The notes under the pieces: generated by a model | What the model was told of the DNA's origin: nothing | The model's input: only the letters and a program-made list of their open reading frames with translations | The model's database searches: none | Shown: positions 28,853 through 43,648 of the stretch, piece by piece | Numbering within the stretch: position 1 is the stretch's first letter | Layout: each line of letters starts with the position of its first letter | Source: [Mycobacterium] vasticus | GTDB lineage: Bacteria; Actinomycetota; Actinomycetes; Mycobacteriales; Mycobacteriaceae | Assembly (NCBI RefSeq): GCF_020181595.1 | Contig: NZ_CP084028.1 | Coordinates: 3,044,863-3,108,862 of the forward strand | DNA length: 64,000 bases | Direction: 5' to 3' | Program-made: the position numbers and the translations under genes

Positions 28853-29019
28853 CGCGGCCGACCACCTCCTTCACCTCCGAAATTCTGCGCTCACCGTAGC
28901 CCGCCGCCACCGCGAGACGCACGCGCACACGGCTGCGTCGCGATTGTGCGATGATCGCCGCACCCCGCCTGCCACTCTCCAGCAGGTCCATCCGTCGGAT
29001 ACGAACCTGGAGAACAGCC

Positions 29020-29532
29020 GTGAGCACCGACTCAGTCACACCCACTCCGGTCGCGCCGGTGATCGACTACGAACCACCGGCCCGCGCCGCGACGCCGCGC
29101 CGGTCCGCTCCGGCGCCGACAACCCGGCACCGCCATGCTCACCCGCCGCAACTGCGGCCGGACCGGCCACCGCACACCGCACTGCCCGCCGGGCTGCAGT
29201 CAGCGGCGATGTTCGCCGACGCCGCGTTGCGCCGGGTGCTTGAAGTCGTGGACGGGCGCCGCCCGCCGAAGCACCTGCACGCGCTGCTCTCCGCCGGGCT
29301 GGCCGAGTCGGTGCGCTCGGCTCGGGTGTCCAACTCGCCGGAACGGGCCGGGCCGGCGACCCTGCAACGCGTTCGCGTCCGGCCCGCCGAACCGGCCGGC
29401 GCCATCGAGGCCTTCGGCACCTACCGGCGCGGCCGGCGCACCCACGCGCTGGCCTGCCGCCTCGAATCGGTACCGGCACGCAGCGGTGTGTCCGGCACGT
29501 CGTGGCGGATCGTCGCGCTGCACATCGGCTAG
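29020..29532 (+). CDS. Rv3235-like protein (DUF6459)
   Basis: A 170-aa basic protein starting at GTG 29020. The first about 70 residues are disordered and Ala/Arg/Pro-rich. The C-terminal about 95 residues (FADAALRRVLEVVDGRRPPKHL to TSWRIVALHIG) form the conserved Rv3235 domain found near secA in actinobacteria. It is cytoplasmic and of unknown function. It diverges from the tgs3-like operon and converges with secA1. In M. tuberculosis four more genes (Rv3236c-Rv3239c) lie before secA1; here only 30 bp separate the two. Confidence 0.85.
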   Translation: MSTDSVTPTPVAPVIDYEPPARAATPRRSAPAPTTRHRHAHPPQLRPDRPPHTALPAGLQSAAMFADAALRRVLEVVDGRRPPKHLHALLSAGLAESVRSARVSNSPERAGPATLQRVRVRPAEPAGAIEAFGTYRRGRRTHALACRLESVPARSGVSGTSWRIVALHIG

Positions 29533-29562
29533 CACCGATCCCAAGCGGGTGAGCCGCAGGCG

Positions 29563-32313
<2,751 letters not shown>

Positions 32314-32410
32314 TAGCTATGTCCCCTACTCAGTCTTCATCCATTACGAGCGCCACCCATCGTAGGTGACGCCGCGCACAGCGGCGGCCCCGCCGCGGTC
32401 GGGCCGCCGG

Positions 32411-33112
32411 TCAGACCAGTCGGATCAGTCCGTAGTCGTAGGCGTGCCGCCGGTAGACCACCGAGGGCTGTTCGGTCTCCTTGTCGTGAAACAGGAAGAA
32501 GTCGTGCCCGACCAGCTCCATCTCATAGAGCGCGTCATCGACGGACATCGGCGTGGCGGTGTGCTCCTTGGTGCGCACGATCCGGCCCGGTTCGTGGTCG
32601 TGCTCGGCCCCGTGACCGTCGGCCGCCGCGTGGCGGTGGTCGGGTTCGGCGGTGCCGTCGCGATTGAACGCCGCGGCGAGCAGCTCCGGGGCGATGGCGG
32701 CCCCGGTCGCCTCGGCCACCGACAGCGGGGTCTTGTCGCCGTAGGAGACGTTGCGCCGGTCCTTGCCGCGGCGCAGCCGGCCCTCCAGCCGGTCGATGGC
32801 GGCCTCGAAGGCCGCGTAGAAACTGTCGGCGCGGGCTTCACCGCGTACCACCGGGCCGCGGCCGTGCACGGTGATGTCGATCTGCTGGCAGGACTTTCGC
32901 TGCCGACGATTGTTGGCGTGCTTGAGTTCGACGTCGAACAGTCGGATGGAGCGGTCCAGCCGTTCCAGGCGGGCCAGCTTCTGCGCCACATAGACCCGGA
33001 AGTGGTCCGGGATATCGACATTGCGGCCCTTGACCACGATCTCGGCGCCCGGCCGAGCCTGACCCTCCGAGTGGTCGGATGTACCGCTGGTTTCCACGAA
33101 TTGACTCGTCAT
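32411..33112 (-). CDS. hpf: Ribosome hibernation-promoting factor, long form
   Basis: A 233-aa long HPF, Rv3241c position. The N-terminal S30AE domain (IVVKGRNVDIPDHFRVYVAQ to YAAFEAAIDRLEGRL) binds the 30S decoding centre. An acidic/His-rich linker leads to the C-terminal dimerisation domain (TPMSVDDALYEMELVGHDFFLF). It stabilises idle ribosomes in hypoxia or stationary phase. ATG 33112 has AAGGAAG about 9 nt upstream; the longer frame to 33238 is not conserved. It is next to the DosRS/NOR island, which fits a dormancy role. Confidence 0.92.
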   Translation of the reverse strand: MTSQFVETSGTSDHSEGQARPGAEIVVKGRNVDIPDHFRVYVAQKLARLERLDRSIRLFDVELKHANNRRQRKSCQQIDITVHGRGPVVRGEARADSFYAAFEAAIDRLEGRLRRGKDRRNVSYGDKTPLSVAEATGAAIAPELLAAAFNRDGTAEPDHRHAAADGHGAEHDHEPGRIVRTKEHTATPMSVDDALYEMELVGHDFFLFHDKETEQPSVVYRRHAYDYGLIRLV

Positions 33113-33224
33113 GCTCGACACTTCCTTCTTGTTGTCTCGACCACGTTGCTGCAATGTTCGCCTGACCTTGATGACGACCGTAGCCATGCCGCCGGATACT
33201 CGCCACCGGTTTGACATTGCAAAT

Positions 33225-33866
33225 TCATACCGCCGCAATCACCAGCGCCGCCGACACCGAAATTCCACCCGCCCGAAGCACCCGCACCGACTCGGCGAGG
33301 GTGGCCCCGGTGGTGACGACGTCGTCGACGAGGAGGACATCACCGGCGCTCTTGGGGATCGAGCGGTGCCGCAGCAGCACCCCGCCGGCCAGGTTGCGTT
33401 CCCGGGCGCCGCTGCCCAGACCCACCGAGTCCCGCGTCAGTGCCCGCATCCGCAGCGCCGGCGCCACCGTGATCCCGGGATGGCCGGCCGTTGCCCCGGC
33501 CGCGATTCGTGCGATCGGGTCACCACCGCGCCGACGGGCCGCACTGCGCCGGGTGGGCGCGGGGACGATGGTCAGCGGCGCGTCGAGCATCCCCCAGCAC
33601 AGCAGCCGGTGCAGGGCTCCGGCCAACGGCACCGCCAGCGGCGCGATCAGGTCGGTGCGGCCGCGTTCCTTGACCGCGACGATCGCCTGGCGCCGGGCCC
33701 CGGCGTAGCGACCCAGTGCGAACACCGGCACCTGCGGGTCCAGCCGCGGGCTGACCAGTCGCGGTTCATCCGGGGCGACCGCGAGCTGTCCGGCGCACAC
33801 CGCACACCAACGGGTGTCGGGCGCACCACAGCCACCGCATCGCAGGGGAAGCACCGCATCGAGCAC
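33225..33866 (-). CDS. ComF/GntX-type phosphoribosyltransferase-like protein (Rv3242c-like)
   Basis: A 213-aa double-zinc-ribbon plus phosphoribosyltransferase-fold protein. The Cys pairs CGGC and CAVC are within the first 30 residues, and the PRTase motif VLLVDDVVTTGATL is near residue 180. Related ComF proteins help DNA uptake, but a role here is unproven. GTG 33866 gives VLDAVLPLRCGGC, the family N-terminus and the size I recall for Rv3242c. A TTG at 33908 is an alternative but sits only 4 nt from the predicted -10. This is the last backbone gene before the island. Confidence 0.87.
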   Translation of the reverse strand: MLDAVLPLRCGGCGAPDTRWCAVCAGQLAVAPDEPRLVSPRLDPQVPVFALGRYAGARRQAIVAVKERGRTDLIAPLAVPLAGALHRLLCWGMLDAPLTIVPAPTRRSAARRRGGDPIARIAAGATAGHPGITVAPALRMRALTRDSVGLGSGARERNLAGGVLLRHRSIPKSAGDVLLVDDVVTTGATLAESVRVLRAGGISVSAALVIAAV

Positions 33867-33912
33867 ACCCGCAGGGTGCCACCGGCCACCGACAGTCGGC
33901 CCCCGCAAATTT

Positions 33913-33942
33913 CTACTACGTCACGTCGTACTTTGATGTCAA
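33913..33942 (-). promoter_or_regulatory. SigA-like promoter for the comF-like gene
   Basis: On the minus strand TTGACA (33942-33937) and TAGTAG (33918-33913) are separated by 18 bp. Transcription would start near 33906, giving about 40 nt of leader before GTG 33866. Confidence 0.5.
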
Positions 33943-33985
33943 GGGCCGTTGGTCGGCAGCGCCGATGACCGCGGACCCCAGTCGC
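33943..33985 (+). promoter_or_regulatory. Two weak DosR-like boxes upstream of norZ
   Basis: GGGCCGTTGGTCGG (33943-33956) and CGGACCCCAGTCGC (33972-33985) each match about 9 of 14 positions of the DosR core GGGACTTTAGTCCC. They start 29 bp apart, similar to the clearer pair before the tgs gene (27 bp). The second lies about 60 bp before norZ ATG. The matches are weak and could be chance in this GC-rich DNA. Confidence 0.3.
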
Positions 33986-34044
33986 AGTGACCTCGCTGAC
34001 AGAATTACCAACATCGCCTCGCGATGCTGTTACCGTCCCGACCC

Positions 34045-36378
34045 ATGACCTCCGAATCAACTCAACTGGGTACGCCCACCAGCGACTCCGGCCGCAGCGC
34101 GGCACTGGTCGGCAAGGGCTGGGCCCAGGGCGTGGCCCTGGTGATGATCTTCGGATTCCTGGTGATGGGAATCCTCGCGATTCGCACCTACACCGCTTCG
34201 ATGCCGATGCCCGACAAGGTCGTCTCCGAGTCCGGGCAGCAACAGTTCACCGGCAAGGACATCACCAGCGGCCAGACGCTGTTCCAGGCCCGCGGACTGA
34301 TGCAGTACGGCTCCGTGCTGGGCCACGGCGCCTACCTCGGCCCGGACTACACCGCCGAATACCTGCGGCTGGCCACCGAAGACGTGGCGGATCAGTTCCA
34401 GGCCCAGGGCGTGGCGGACCCGCACACCCAGGTGGTCACCGAATTCCGGACCAACCGCTACAACGCCGACACCAAGACGCTGGTGTTCACCGACAAGCAG
34501 GTCCAGGCGTTCAACAACATCGAGAAGCACTACGCCGAATACTTCGGTGAGCCCACCACCAAGTACGGCCTGCTGCCGGAGATGATCACCGACCCCGGCG
34601 AGATCCGTGACCTCACCGCGTTCTTCGCCTGGACGGCCTGGGCCTCGGCGGCCGACCGGCCCGGCCACAGCTACAGCTACACCAACAACTGGCCCTCGGA
34701 GCCGCGCGTCGACAACGGCCCCACCGGCTCGGTGGTGGTGTGGTCGGTGCTGTCACTGATCGTTCTGCTCGGCGGCATCGGGGTCATGTTCACCGTCTAC
34801 GGCCGGTGGAGCCAGAACATCGGCTGGCACGGCTCGGAGATGACCAAGCTCGAGTTCCGCCAGCCCGGCGACGTGCCGCTGACGCGGTCGCAACGGGCCG
34901 CGATCTGGATCTTCGCCGTCGTCGCCGTGCTGTTTTTGATCCAGACGCTGCTCGGCGGCGCCGTGGAGCACTACCGCGCGGACCTGTCGGCGTTCTACGG
35001 GATCGACCTGGCCAAGCTTCTGCCCTACAACCTGGCCCGTACCTGGCACCTGCAGCTGTCGCTGTTCTGGACCGCGGCGGCATTCCTGGCCGGCGGAATC
35101 TTCCTGGTGCCGTTCATCACCCGTCGCGAGCCCGCCAAACAGTCGTGGCTGGTCTACGGCCTGCTCGGTGCGCTGGCCGTGGTGGTCTTCGGATCGATGG
35201 CATTCGAGGCCCTGTCGATCTTCGGCAAGGTCGAGCCCGGCACCGTGATGTCGCAGCAGTGGGAGTTCCTGGACCTGCCGCGGGTGTTCCAGCTGCTGCT
35301 CATCGTCGGACTTTTCCTGTGGATCTTCATCATCTGGCGCGGCATGCGCGCCAAGCTGGCGACCACTTCGAAGATGAACCTGCCCTGGGTGTTCTTCTTC
35401 ACCGGTCTGGCCATCCCGACCTTCTACGCGGTCAGCCTGCTGGCCGGCACCGAGACGCACTTCTCGGTCGCCGACTTCTGGCGGTTCTGGATGGTGCACC
35501 TGTGGGTCGAGGACTTCCTGGAGCTGTTCACCACGGCGATGGTGGCCTACCTGTTCGTCCAACTCGGGGTGGTGCGCGAGCGCGTCGCACTGCTGGTGAT
35601 CTTCCTCGACATCATCTTGTACTCCGCCGGCGGCGTGATCGGCACCATGCACCACCTGTACTTCTCCGGAACCCCGGTGGAGCACATGGCCATGGGCGCA
35701 TTCTTCTCGGCCGCCGAGGTCATCCCGCTGACCTTCCTGACCGTGGAGGCGTGGGCCTTCCTACAGTTGGGTGCCCGCCAGGAAGCCGGTGGTGAGCACA
35801 ACTTCCCGGCACGCTGGGCGGTGATGTTCCTGGTAGCTGTCGGATTCTGGAACTTCCTGGGCGCCGGCATCTTCGGCTTCCTGATCAACCTTCCGGTGGT
35901 GTCCTACTACGAGATCGGTACCGCACTGACCGCCAACCACGCCCACGCAGCGATGTTCGGGGTCTACGGCATGCTCGCGGTGGCGCTGGCGATGTTCGCC
36001 TTCCGCTATGTCATCCCGGCCGACAAATGGCCGAACAAGCTGGCCCGACTCTCGTTCTGGTGCATGAACATCGGCCTGGCCTGGATGGTGTTCGTCACGC
36101 TGCTGCCGCTCGGTGTGCTGCAGCTGTTCCACTCGGTCAACGCCGGCTACTTCGAGGCGCGGTCGCTGGGCTACATCACCCAGCCGGGCAACGCCCTGCT
36201 GGAGTGGCTGCGGCTGCCGGGCGATGCGATCCTGATCGTCGGCGGGGTGGTGCCGTTCTGCTGGATCGCGTTGACGGCGCTGCGCAACTTCCGATCCGGT
36301 GAGACCGTCGACGAACTGCCGGAGAACCCGTTGTATGAGCCGGTGGCCGCCGATGTCGAGACCACCGCGAAGGGCTGA
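34045..36378 (+). CDS. norZ: Quinol-dependent nitric oxide reductase (qNOR/NorZ)
   Basis: Membrane enzyme reducing 2 NO to N2O with electrons from quinol, without a cytochrome c subunit. The 777-aa length and the N-terminal NorC-like extension (TM at about 24-45, then a periplasmic segment to about 230) fused to 12 or so TM helices are diagnostic for qNOR. Predicted ligands are His335 (AxTWHLQL) and His634 for low-spin haem, His632 for haem b3, and His485, His536 and His537 (GTMHHLYFSG) for FeB. The helix containing AAEVIPLTF supplies a conserved Glu. ATG 34045 is chosen. M. tuberculosis lacks this gene. It is first in an operon with the next two genes. Confidence 0.94.
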   Translation: MTSESTQLGTPTSDSGRSAALVGKGWAQGVALVMIFGFLVMGILAIRTYTASMPMPDKVVSESGQQQFTGKDITSGQTLFQARGLMQYGSVLGHGAYLGPDYTAEYLRLATEDVADQFQAQGVADPHTQVVTEFRTNRYNADTKTLVFTDKQVQAFNNIEKHYAEYFGEPTTKYGLLPEMITDPGEIRDLTAFFAWTAWASAADRPGHSYSYTNNWPSEPRVDNGPTGSVVVWSVLSLIVLLGGIGVMFTVYGRWSQNIGWHGSEMTKLEFRQPGDVPLTRSQRAAIWIFAVVAVLFLIQTLLGGAVEHYRADLSAFYGIDLAKLLPYNLARTWHLQLSLFWTAAAFLAGGIFLVPFITRREPAKQSWLVYGLLGALAVVVFGSMAFEALSIFGKVEPGTVMSQQWEFLDLPRVFQLLLIVGLFLWIFIIWRGMRAKLATTSKMNLPWVFFFTGLAIPTFYAVSLLAGTETHFSVADFWRFWMVHLWVEDFLELFTTAMVAYLFVQLGVVRERVALLVIFLDIILYSAGGVIGTMHHLYFSGTPVEHMAMGAFFSAAEVIPLTFLTVEAWAFLQLGARQEAGGEHNFPARWAVMFLVAVGFWNFLGAGIFGFLINLPVVSYYEIGTALTANHAHAAMFGVYGMLAVALAMFAFRYVIPADKWPNKLARLSFWCMNIGLAWMVFVTLLPLGVLQLFHSVNAGYFEARSLGYITQPGNALLEWLRLPGDAILIVGGVVPFCWIALTALRNFRSGETVDELPENPLYEPVAADVETTAKG

Positions 36379-36387
36379 GGACAGGCG

Positions 36388-37026
36388 ATGACGATGCCAG
36401 GAGCTTGGGTGTGGCTGATATCCGGCTACGCCCTGCTCCTGCTCGTCTTCGCGTGGGGCTTCGACGCCATGGCCAAGCGGACCTCGCAGCGCGCCGCCCA
36501 GTGGCGCACCGGAAAGTTCGTCTACCACGAGGATCACGACGCCTGGAAGTGCCCGGAGGACCAGTGGCTCTGGCCGACCTCCTTCGACCCGGACAACCGG
36601 GTGATGCGGTACCAGGCCACGCCGTCGATCTGCAACGCCTGCCCGGTCAAGGACACCTGCACCACGTCGAATCACGGCCGGCAGATCAGTCGGCCGGTGG
36701 ACCCGTGGCCGCATTCCGAGGCAGGCCGGTTCCACCGCGGTATCGCCTGTGCGGTAGCAGGTTTCGGGGTGGTGATGCCGCTGGCGACGCTGATCGCCAA
36801 TCACGGGCCCTCCGACGTGCTGGTGCTGGGCGCCGCGATCCTGATCGTGGTTGCCGGCGGGTCCCCACTGATCCGCCATCTGTGGAACACTCCGGCGAAC
36901 GCCCCGGCGGTCACCGTGGCCGGCGCCGAGGAGCAGATCGCGAACGCCGAAGCGGCCATCGACCGATACTCCACCCGGTGGGGCGGCTCGTACGCCGGCA
37001 CTTCAGACAAGGAGAAGGCACGTTGA
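36388..37026 (+). CDS. Membrane protein with a Cys4 zinc-binding segment resembling IS1182-type transposases
   Basis: A 212-aa protein with TM segments at about 6-27, 117-137 and 143-160. The soluble loop between TM1 and TM2 carries Cys55, Cys82, Cys85 and Cys91 in the pattern KCP...YxAxxxxCxxCPVKxxCTTSxxGRQISR. That arrangement is strikingly like the zinc-binding linker of IS1182-family transposases (CPxG...YRAxxxxCxxCPLxxxCTxSxxGR), but no transposase catalytic domain is present and two TM helices follow. It begins 9 bp after norZ and overlaps the slipin as TTGA, so it is probably part of the NO-response operon. Function unknown: a metal- or thiol-based redox or NO sensor, or an assembly factor for NorZ, are guesses. 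Confidence 0.75.
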   Translation: MTMPGAWVWLISGYALLLLVFAWGFDAMAKRTSQRAAQWRTGKFVYHEDHDAWKCPEDQWLWPTSFDPDNRVMRYQATPSICNACPVKDTCTTSNHGRQISRPVDPWPHSEAGRFHRGIACAVAGFGVVMPLATLIANHGPSDVLVLGAAILIVVAGGSPLIRHLWNTPANAPAVTVAGAEEQIANAEAAIDRYSTRWGGSYAGTSDKEKAR

Positions 37027-37787
37027 GTGAGGGCGTCATCACCGTGTTGGTGATCGTGATCGCGACACTGGCCGCGCTGGCCTACTTCTCCGTCAAAGTC
37101 CTGCCGGAGTACGAGCGCGGCGTGGTGTTCCGGCTCGGCCACGCCCGCCCGCTGTATCAGCCCGGGCTGCGGTTTCTGATTCCCTTAGCGGACAAGATCA
37201 TCCGCGTCGACGAACGGGTTGTGACGCTGACCATCCCTCCGCAGGAGGTCATCACCCGCGACAACGTACCGGCCCGGGTGAACGCGGTGGTGATGTTCCA
37301 GGTCGTCGACCCGCTCAAAGCGATTCTGGCGGTGGAGAACTACGCGGTGGCCACCTCGCAGATCGCCCAGACCACGCTGCGCTCGCTGCTGGGTCGCGCC
37401 GACCTCGACACCCTGCTGGCGCACCGCGACGACCTCAACGCCGACCTGCGCAACATCATCGACAAGCAGACCGAGCCGTGGGGCGTGCAGGTGCGGGTGG
37501 TCGAGATCAAAGACGTGGAGATCCCCGAATCCATGCAGCGCGCGATGGCCCGCGAAGCCGAGGCCGAGCGCGAGCGCCGCGCCAAGGTGATCAACGCCCG
37601 CGGTGAGCTGCAGGCCTCCGAAGAGCTGAGCCAGGCCGCCGAGACACTGTCGAAGAACCCGGCGTCGCTGCAACTGCGTTACCTGCAGACCCTTTTGGAG
37701 CTCGGCGCGGATCAGAACTCCACGGTGGTGTTCCCCCTGCCGGTGGACATCATCACCCCGTTCCTCGGTGGCGCCAAGCGGGGATAG
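37023..37787 (+). CDS. Slipin/stomatin-like Band 7 (SPFH) membrane protein
   Basis: A 254-aa SPFH protein. One N-terminal TM helix (about 4-24) is followed by the Band 7 domain (YERGVVFRLGHARPLYQPGL, VITRDNVPARVNAVV), a coiled-coil segment with AMAREAEAERERRAKVINARGE and a short C-terminus. Slipins form membrane scaffolds and often assist or localise membrane complexes. The TTG start at 37023 overlaps the upstream stop by 4 bp, indicating coupled translation with the Cys4 protein. No NfeD-type partner gene is next to it. Confidence 0.9.
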   Translation: MSEGVITVLVIVIATLAALAYFSVKVLPEYERGVVFRLGHARPLYQPGLRFLIPLADKIIRVDERVVTLTIPPQEVITRDNVPARVNAVVMFQVVDPLKAILAVENYAVATSQIAQTTLRSLLGRADLDTLLAHRDDLNADLRNIIDKQTEPWGVQVRVVEIKDVEIPESMQRAMAREAEAERERRAKVINARGELQASEELSQAAETLSKNPASLQLRYLQTLLELGADQNSTVVFPLPVDIITPFLGGAKRG

Positions 37788-37805
37788 GCGTCAAGACGCC
37801 GTCGT

Positions 37806-38609
37806 CTAACGCGCGACCATCCCGCCGTCGGCGTGAATGGTCTGCCCGGTGATGTAGCTGCCCGCATCGGAGACCAGAAGCAGGACCGGGCCGACCATTT
37901 CGTCGGGATCGGCGATGCGCTGCAACAGCGTCGCACCGCGCAGCGCCGCGATGAACTCCGGCGGGTTGTTGCGCACCATGTCGGTGTCGACCGGCCCGGG
38001 GGCGATCGCGTTGACCCGGATCCCCGACGGCGCCAGCTCAGCCGCCATGGACCGGGTGTAGGAGACCAGCGCAGCCTTGGCCGCGGAGTACATCGACGTC
38101 GCCGGCGAGAACACGAAGGCGCCGGCCGACACCACGTTCACGATCGCGGCGTGCCCGCTGCGGCGAAGATGCGGCAACGCCGTCTGAACCAGCAGCACCG
38201 GGCCCTGCAGGTTGACCGCGAACGACTTGTCCAACGCCGCGGGGGTGATCTCCCCGAACGGCAGCGCAAGCGCATTGGCGGCGTTGTTGATCACGATGTC
38301 CACCCCGCCGAACCGCGCGACGGCGGCCTCGACCAGCTGCCCGATCGCGTCGGCGTCACCGAGATGGGTGGGCACCCCGATGGCCTGCGCACCGGCCTGA
38401 CCCAGCTGCTGCGCGGCGCGCTCGCAGGCGTCGGGCTTGCGGCTGGCCACCACGACATTGGCTCCGGCGGCCGCCAGGCCGTGCGCGACAGCCAATCCGA
38501 TACCACGGGTGCCGCCGGTGATGATGGCGGTGCGTCCGGTCAGGTCGAACAACGCGTTGAGGGCGGCGGCGTCCACGGGTGCAGCGTAATGGCTTAATAC
38601 CCTGTGCAT
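37806..38609 (-). CDS. Short-chain dehydrogenase/reductase
   Basis: A 267-aa classical SDR. The glycine motif is TGGTRGIG near 32-39, NNAAN near 109, catalytic Ser in VSAGAF, and Tyr-x3-Lys in YSAAK. The C-terminus ends GQTIHADGGMVAR. It is FabG-like, but the substrate is unknown. ATG 38609 is annotated, with an alternative GTG at about residue 13 (VDAAAL). It sits between the NOR operon and devR, convergent with the slipin and divergent from devR across 65 bp; a role in dormancy metabolism is only suggested by position. Confidence 0.85.
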   Translation of the reverse strand: MHRVLSHYAAPVDAAALNALFDLTGRTAIITGGTRGIGLAVAHGLAAAGANVVVASRKPDACERAAQQLGQAGAQAIGVPTHLGDADAIGQLVEAAVARFGGVDIVINNAANALALPFGEITPAALDKSFAVNLQGPVLLVQTALPHLRRSGHAAIVNVVSAGAFVFSPATSMYSAAKAALVSYTRSMAAELAPSGIRVNAIAPGPVDTDMVRNNPPEFIAALRGATLLQRIADPDEMVGPVLLLVSDAGSYITGQTIHADGGMVAR

Positions 38610-38674
38610 CCACCGGTCACCCCCGATAGCGTGGACACAACTGCGTGCGGACGGCTTGGGCGAGAGGACGTGAT

Positions 38675-42039
<3,365 letters not shown>

Positions 42040-42125
42040 GGTCCCGGCCCCTTTCGTCGGTCACCGGTGTCTATCTCACGGTCCCCCGAACCGGTCCGGG
42101 AGAGACAGAGCACGAATACCCCAGC

Positions 42126-42172
42126 TTCGAGGACTTTGTGCCGCCGGAGCCGCTTCGGGACTTCTGGCCCTG
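42126..42172 (+). promoter_or_regulatory. Pair of DosR boxes before the tgs gene
   Basis: TTCGGGACTTCTGGCCCTG (42154-42172) matches the DosR consensus TTSGGGACTWWAGTCCCSAA at 14 positions including the whole left half. A second, weaker copy TTCGAGGACTTTGTGCCG lies at 42126-42143. The cores start 27 bp apart, about 58-100 bp before the tgs GTG. Confidence 0.75.
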
Positions 42173-42229
42173 CCGACCCGCCCCGCACCGGCGGATCATT
42201 AGATGCGGGCGCAGGTAGGAGGTCCGATC

Positions 42230-43648
42230 GTGGAGCAATTGACGACACTGGACGCAGGTTTCCTGGAAGCCGAGGATTCCGACCGCCACATCAGTCTGGC
42301 GATCGGCGGTCTGGTGGTTCTGGAGGGGCCGCCGCCCGACTACGCATCGCTGGTGTCGGTGCTGGGCGCACGGATCAGCGGCTGCCGGCGATTCGTACAG
42401 AAGCTGGAGACGCACCCGCTCGACCTCGTGCCGCCCCGGTGGGTGGACGACCCAGCCTTCGATATGGACCATCACGTGCAACGGGTAGGGCTGCCGAGTC
42501 CCGGTGATGACGCCGAGCTGTTCCGCTTCGTCGCCGACCAGATGGCGCTGCGCCTGGACCGGGACCGGCCGCTGTGGCACATCTGGATCATCGAAGGGCT
42601 GCCCGATGACCGGTGGGCGATGCTGATCAAGGTGCACCACTGCATCGGCGACGGGATCGCGGCGTCGCACCTGTTCACCGGCCTGTGCGACGACAGTGTC
42701 GGCGACATCGCCAGCTTCGCCGGCCACATCCACGGTTCCCACAAGGCCTCGTCCGGCCCGCCGCACCTGTCCGGCATCAACGTGAACCCGGTGAATTGGC
42801 TGACCGACCTGTGGAACGTCTCCACCGCGATCGGCAGCACCGCGTTGCGGGCCGCGCGGGGCACCGTCGAGCTGTCGGTCGGGCTGCTGCACCACGGCAT
42901 CGCCACCTCGCTGAACGGACCGATGTCCGCGATGCGCCGATACAGCTCCGCCAAGGTGCCGCTGGCGCAGGTCAACCAGATCTGCCAGGCGTTCGACGTG
43001 ACCCTCAACGACGTCGCGTTGGCCGCCCTGACCGAGGGCTACCGCGGCATGCTGACCCGCCGCGGCGAGCAGCCCCGTCCCGAGACGATGCGCACCCTGG
43101 TGCCGGTGTCGACACGTGCCCGCGACGCCCTGGACCAGACCGACAACCGCGTCTCGGTGATGTTGCCCTACCTGCCGGTCGAGGAGGAGAACCCGGTGCG
43201 CCGGCTACGGCTGGTGCACTCCCGGTTGACCAGAACCAAGAGCACCGGACAGCGGCAGGCCGGCAGCGCGTTCGTCTCGGCGGCCAACTACCTTCCGTTC
43301 CCGCTGACCGCGTGGGCGGTCCGGCTGCTGACACACCTGCCGCAGCACGGCGTCACCACCATTGCGACCAATGTGCCCGGACCCTCCGACACCCTGCACA
43401 TCATGGGCCGCAAGGTGCTCGACGTGCTGCCCGTGCCGCCGATCGCGCTGCAACTGCGCACCGGGGTGGCGATCTTGAGCTACGCCGAGAACCTGTCCTT
43501 CGGAATTCTGGCCGACTACGACACCATGCCCGACGTCGACGAGTTCGCCCGCAGCATCGAGACCGCGGTGGCGAAGCTGGTGGTCAGCGCCAAGCGGCGC
43601 AAGTCGGCCCGCCACCACGGCGAGCTGTCACTGGTGGCCGGCGGCTAA
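42230..43648 (+). CDS. WS/DGAT triacylglycerol synthase, Tgs1-like
   Basis: Acyl-CoA:diacylglycerol acyltransferase (472 aa) making storage triacylglycerol. The intact catalytic motif HHCIGDG is at 136-142, followed by NDVALAAL and the late TNVPGPSD motif. In M. tuberculosis tgs1 (Rv3130c) is next to Rv3131 and the devRS locus, and the same set is found here. GTG 42230 has AGGAGG 7 nt upstream and gives [12 protein letters not shown]; the frame from 42203 lacks this. Two DosR boxes upstream support induction by hypoxia or NO. It overlaps lpqB tail-to-tail by 4 bp. Confidence 0.92.
   Translation: MEQLTTLDAGFLEAEDSDRHISLAIGGLVVLEGPPPDYASLVSVLGARISGCRRFVQKLETHPLDLVPPRWVDDPAFDMDHHVQRVGLPSPGDDAELFRFVADQMALRLDRDRPLWHIWIIEGLPDDRWAMLIKVHHCIGDGIAASHLFTGLCDDSVGDIASFAGHIHGSHKASSGPPHLSGINVNPVNWLTDLWNVSTAIGSTALRAARGTVELSVGLLHHGIATSLNGPMSAMRRYSSAKVPLAQVNQICQAFDVTLNDVALAALTEGYRGMLTRRGEQPRPETMRTLVPVSTRARDALDQTDNRVSVMLPYLPVEEENPVRRLRLVHSRLTRTKSTGQRQAGSAFVSAANYLPFPLTAWAVRLLTHLPQHGVTTIATNVPGPSDTLHIMGRKVLDVLPVPPIALQLRTGVAILSYAENLSFGILADYDTMPDVDEFARSIETAVAKLVVSAKRRKSARHHGELSLVAGG

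Noticed and set aside
34045..36378. Haem-copper cytochrome oxidase subunit I or cytochrome-c-type NorB
   Set aside because: The fused N-terminal periplasmic extension, 777-aa length and absence of a norC gene fit the quinol-type NO reductase.
36388..37026. Transposase remnant (pseudogene)
   Set aside because: The frame is intact, has TM helices on both sides of the Cys4 segment, and is tightly coupled to flanking genes; it looks like a functional gene.
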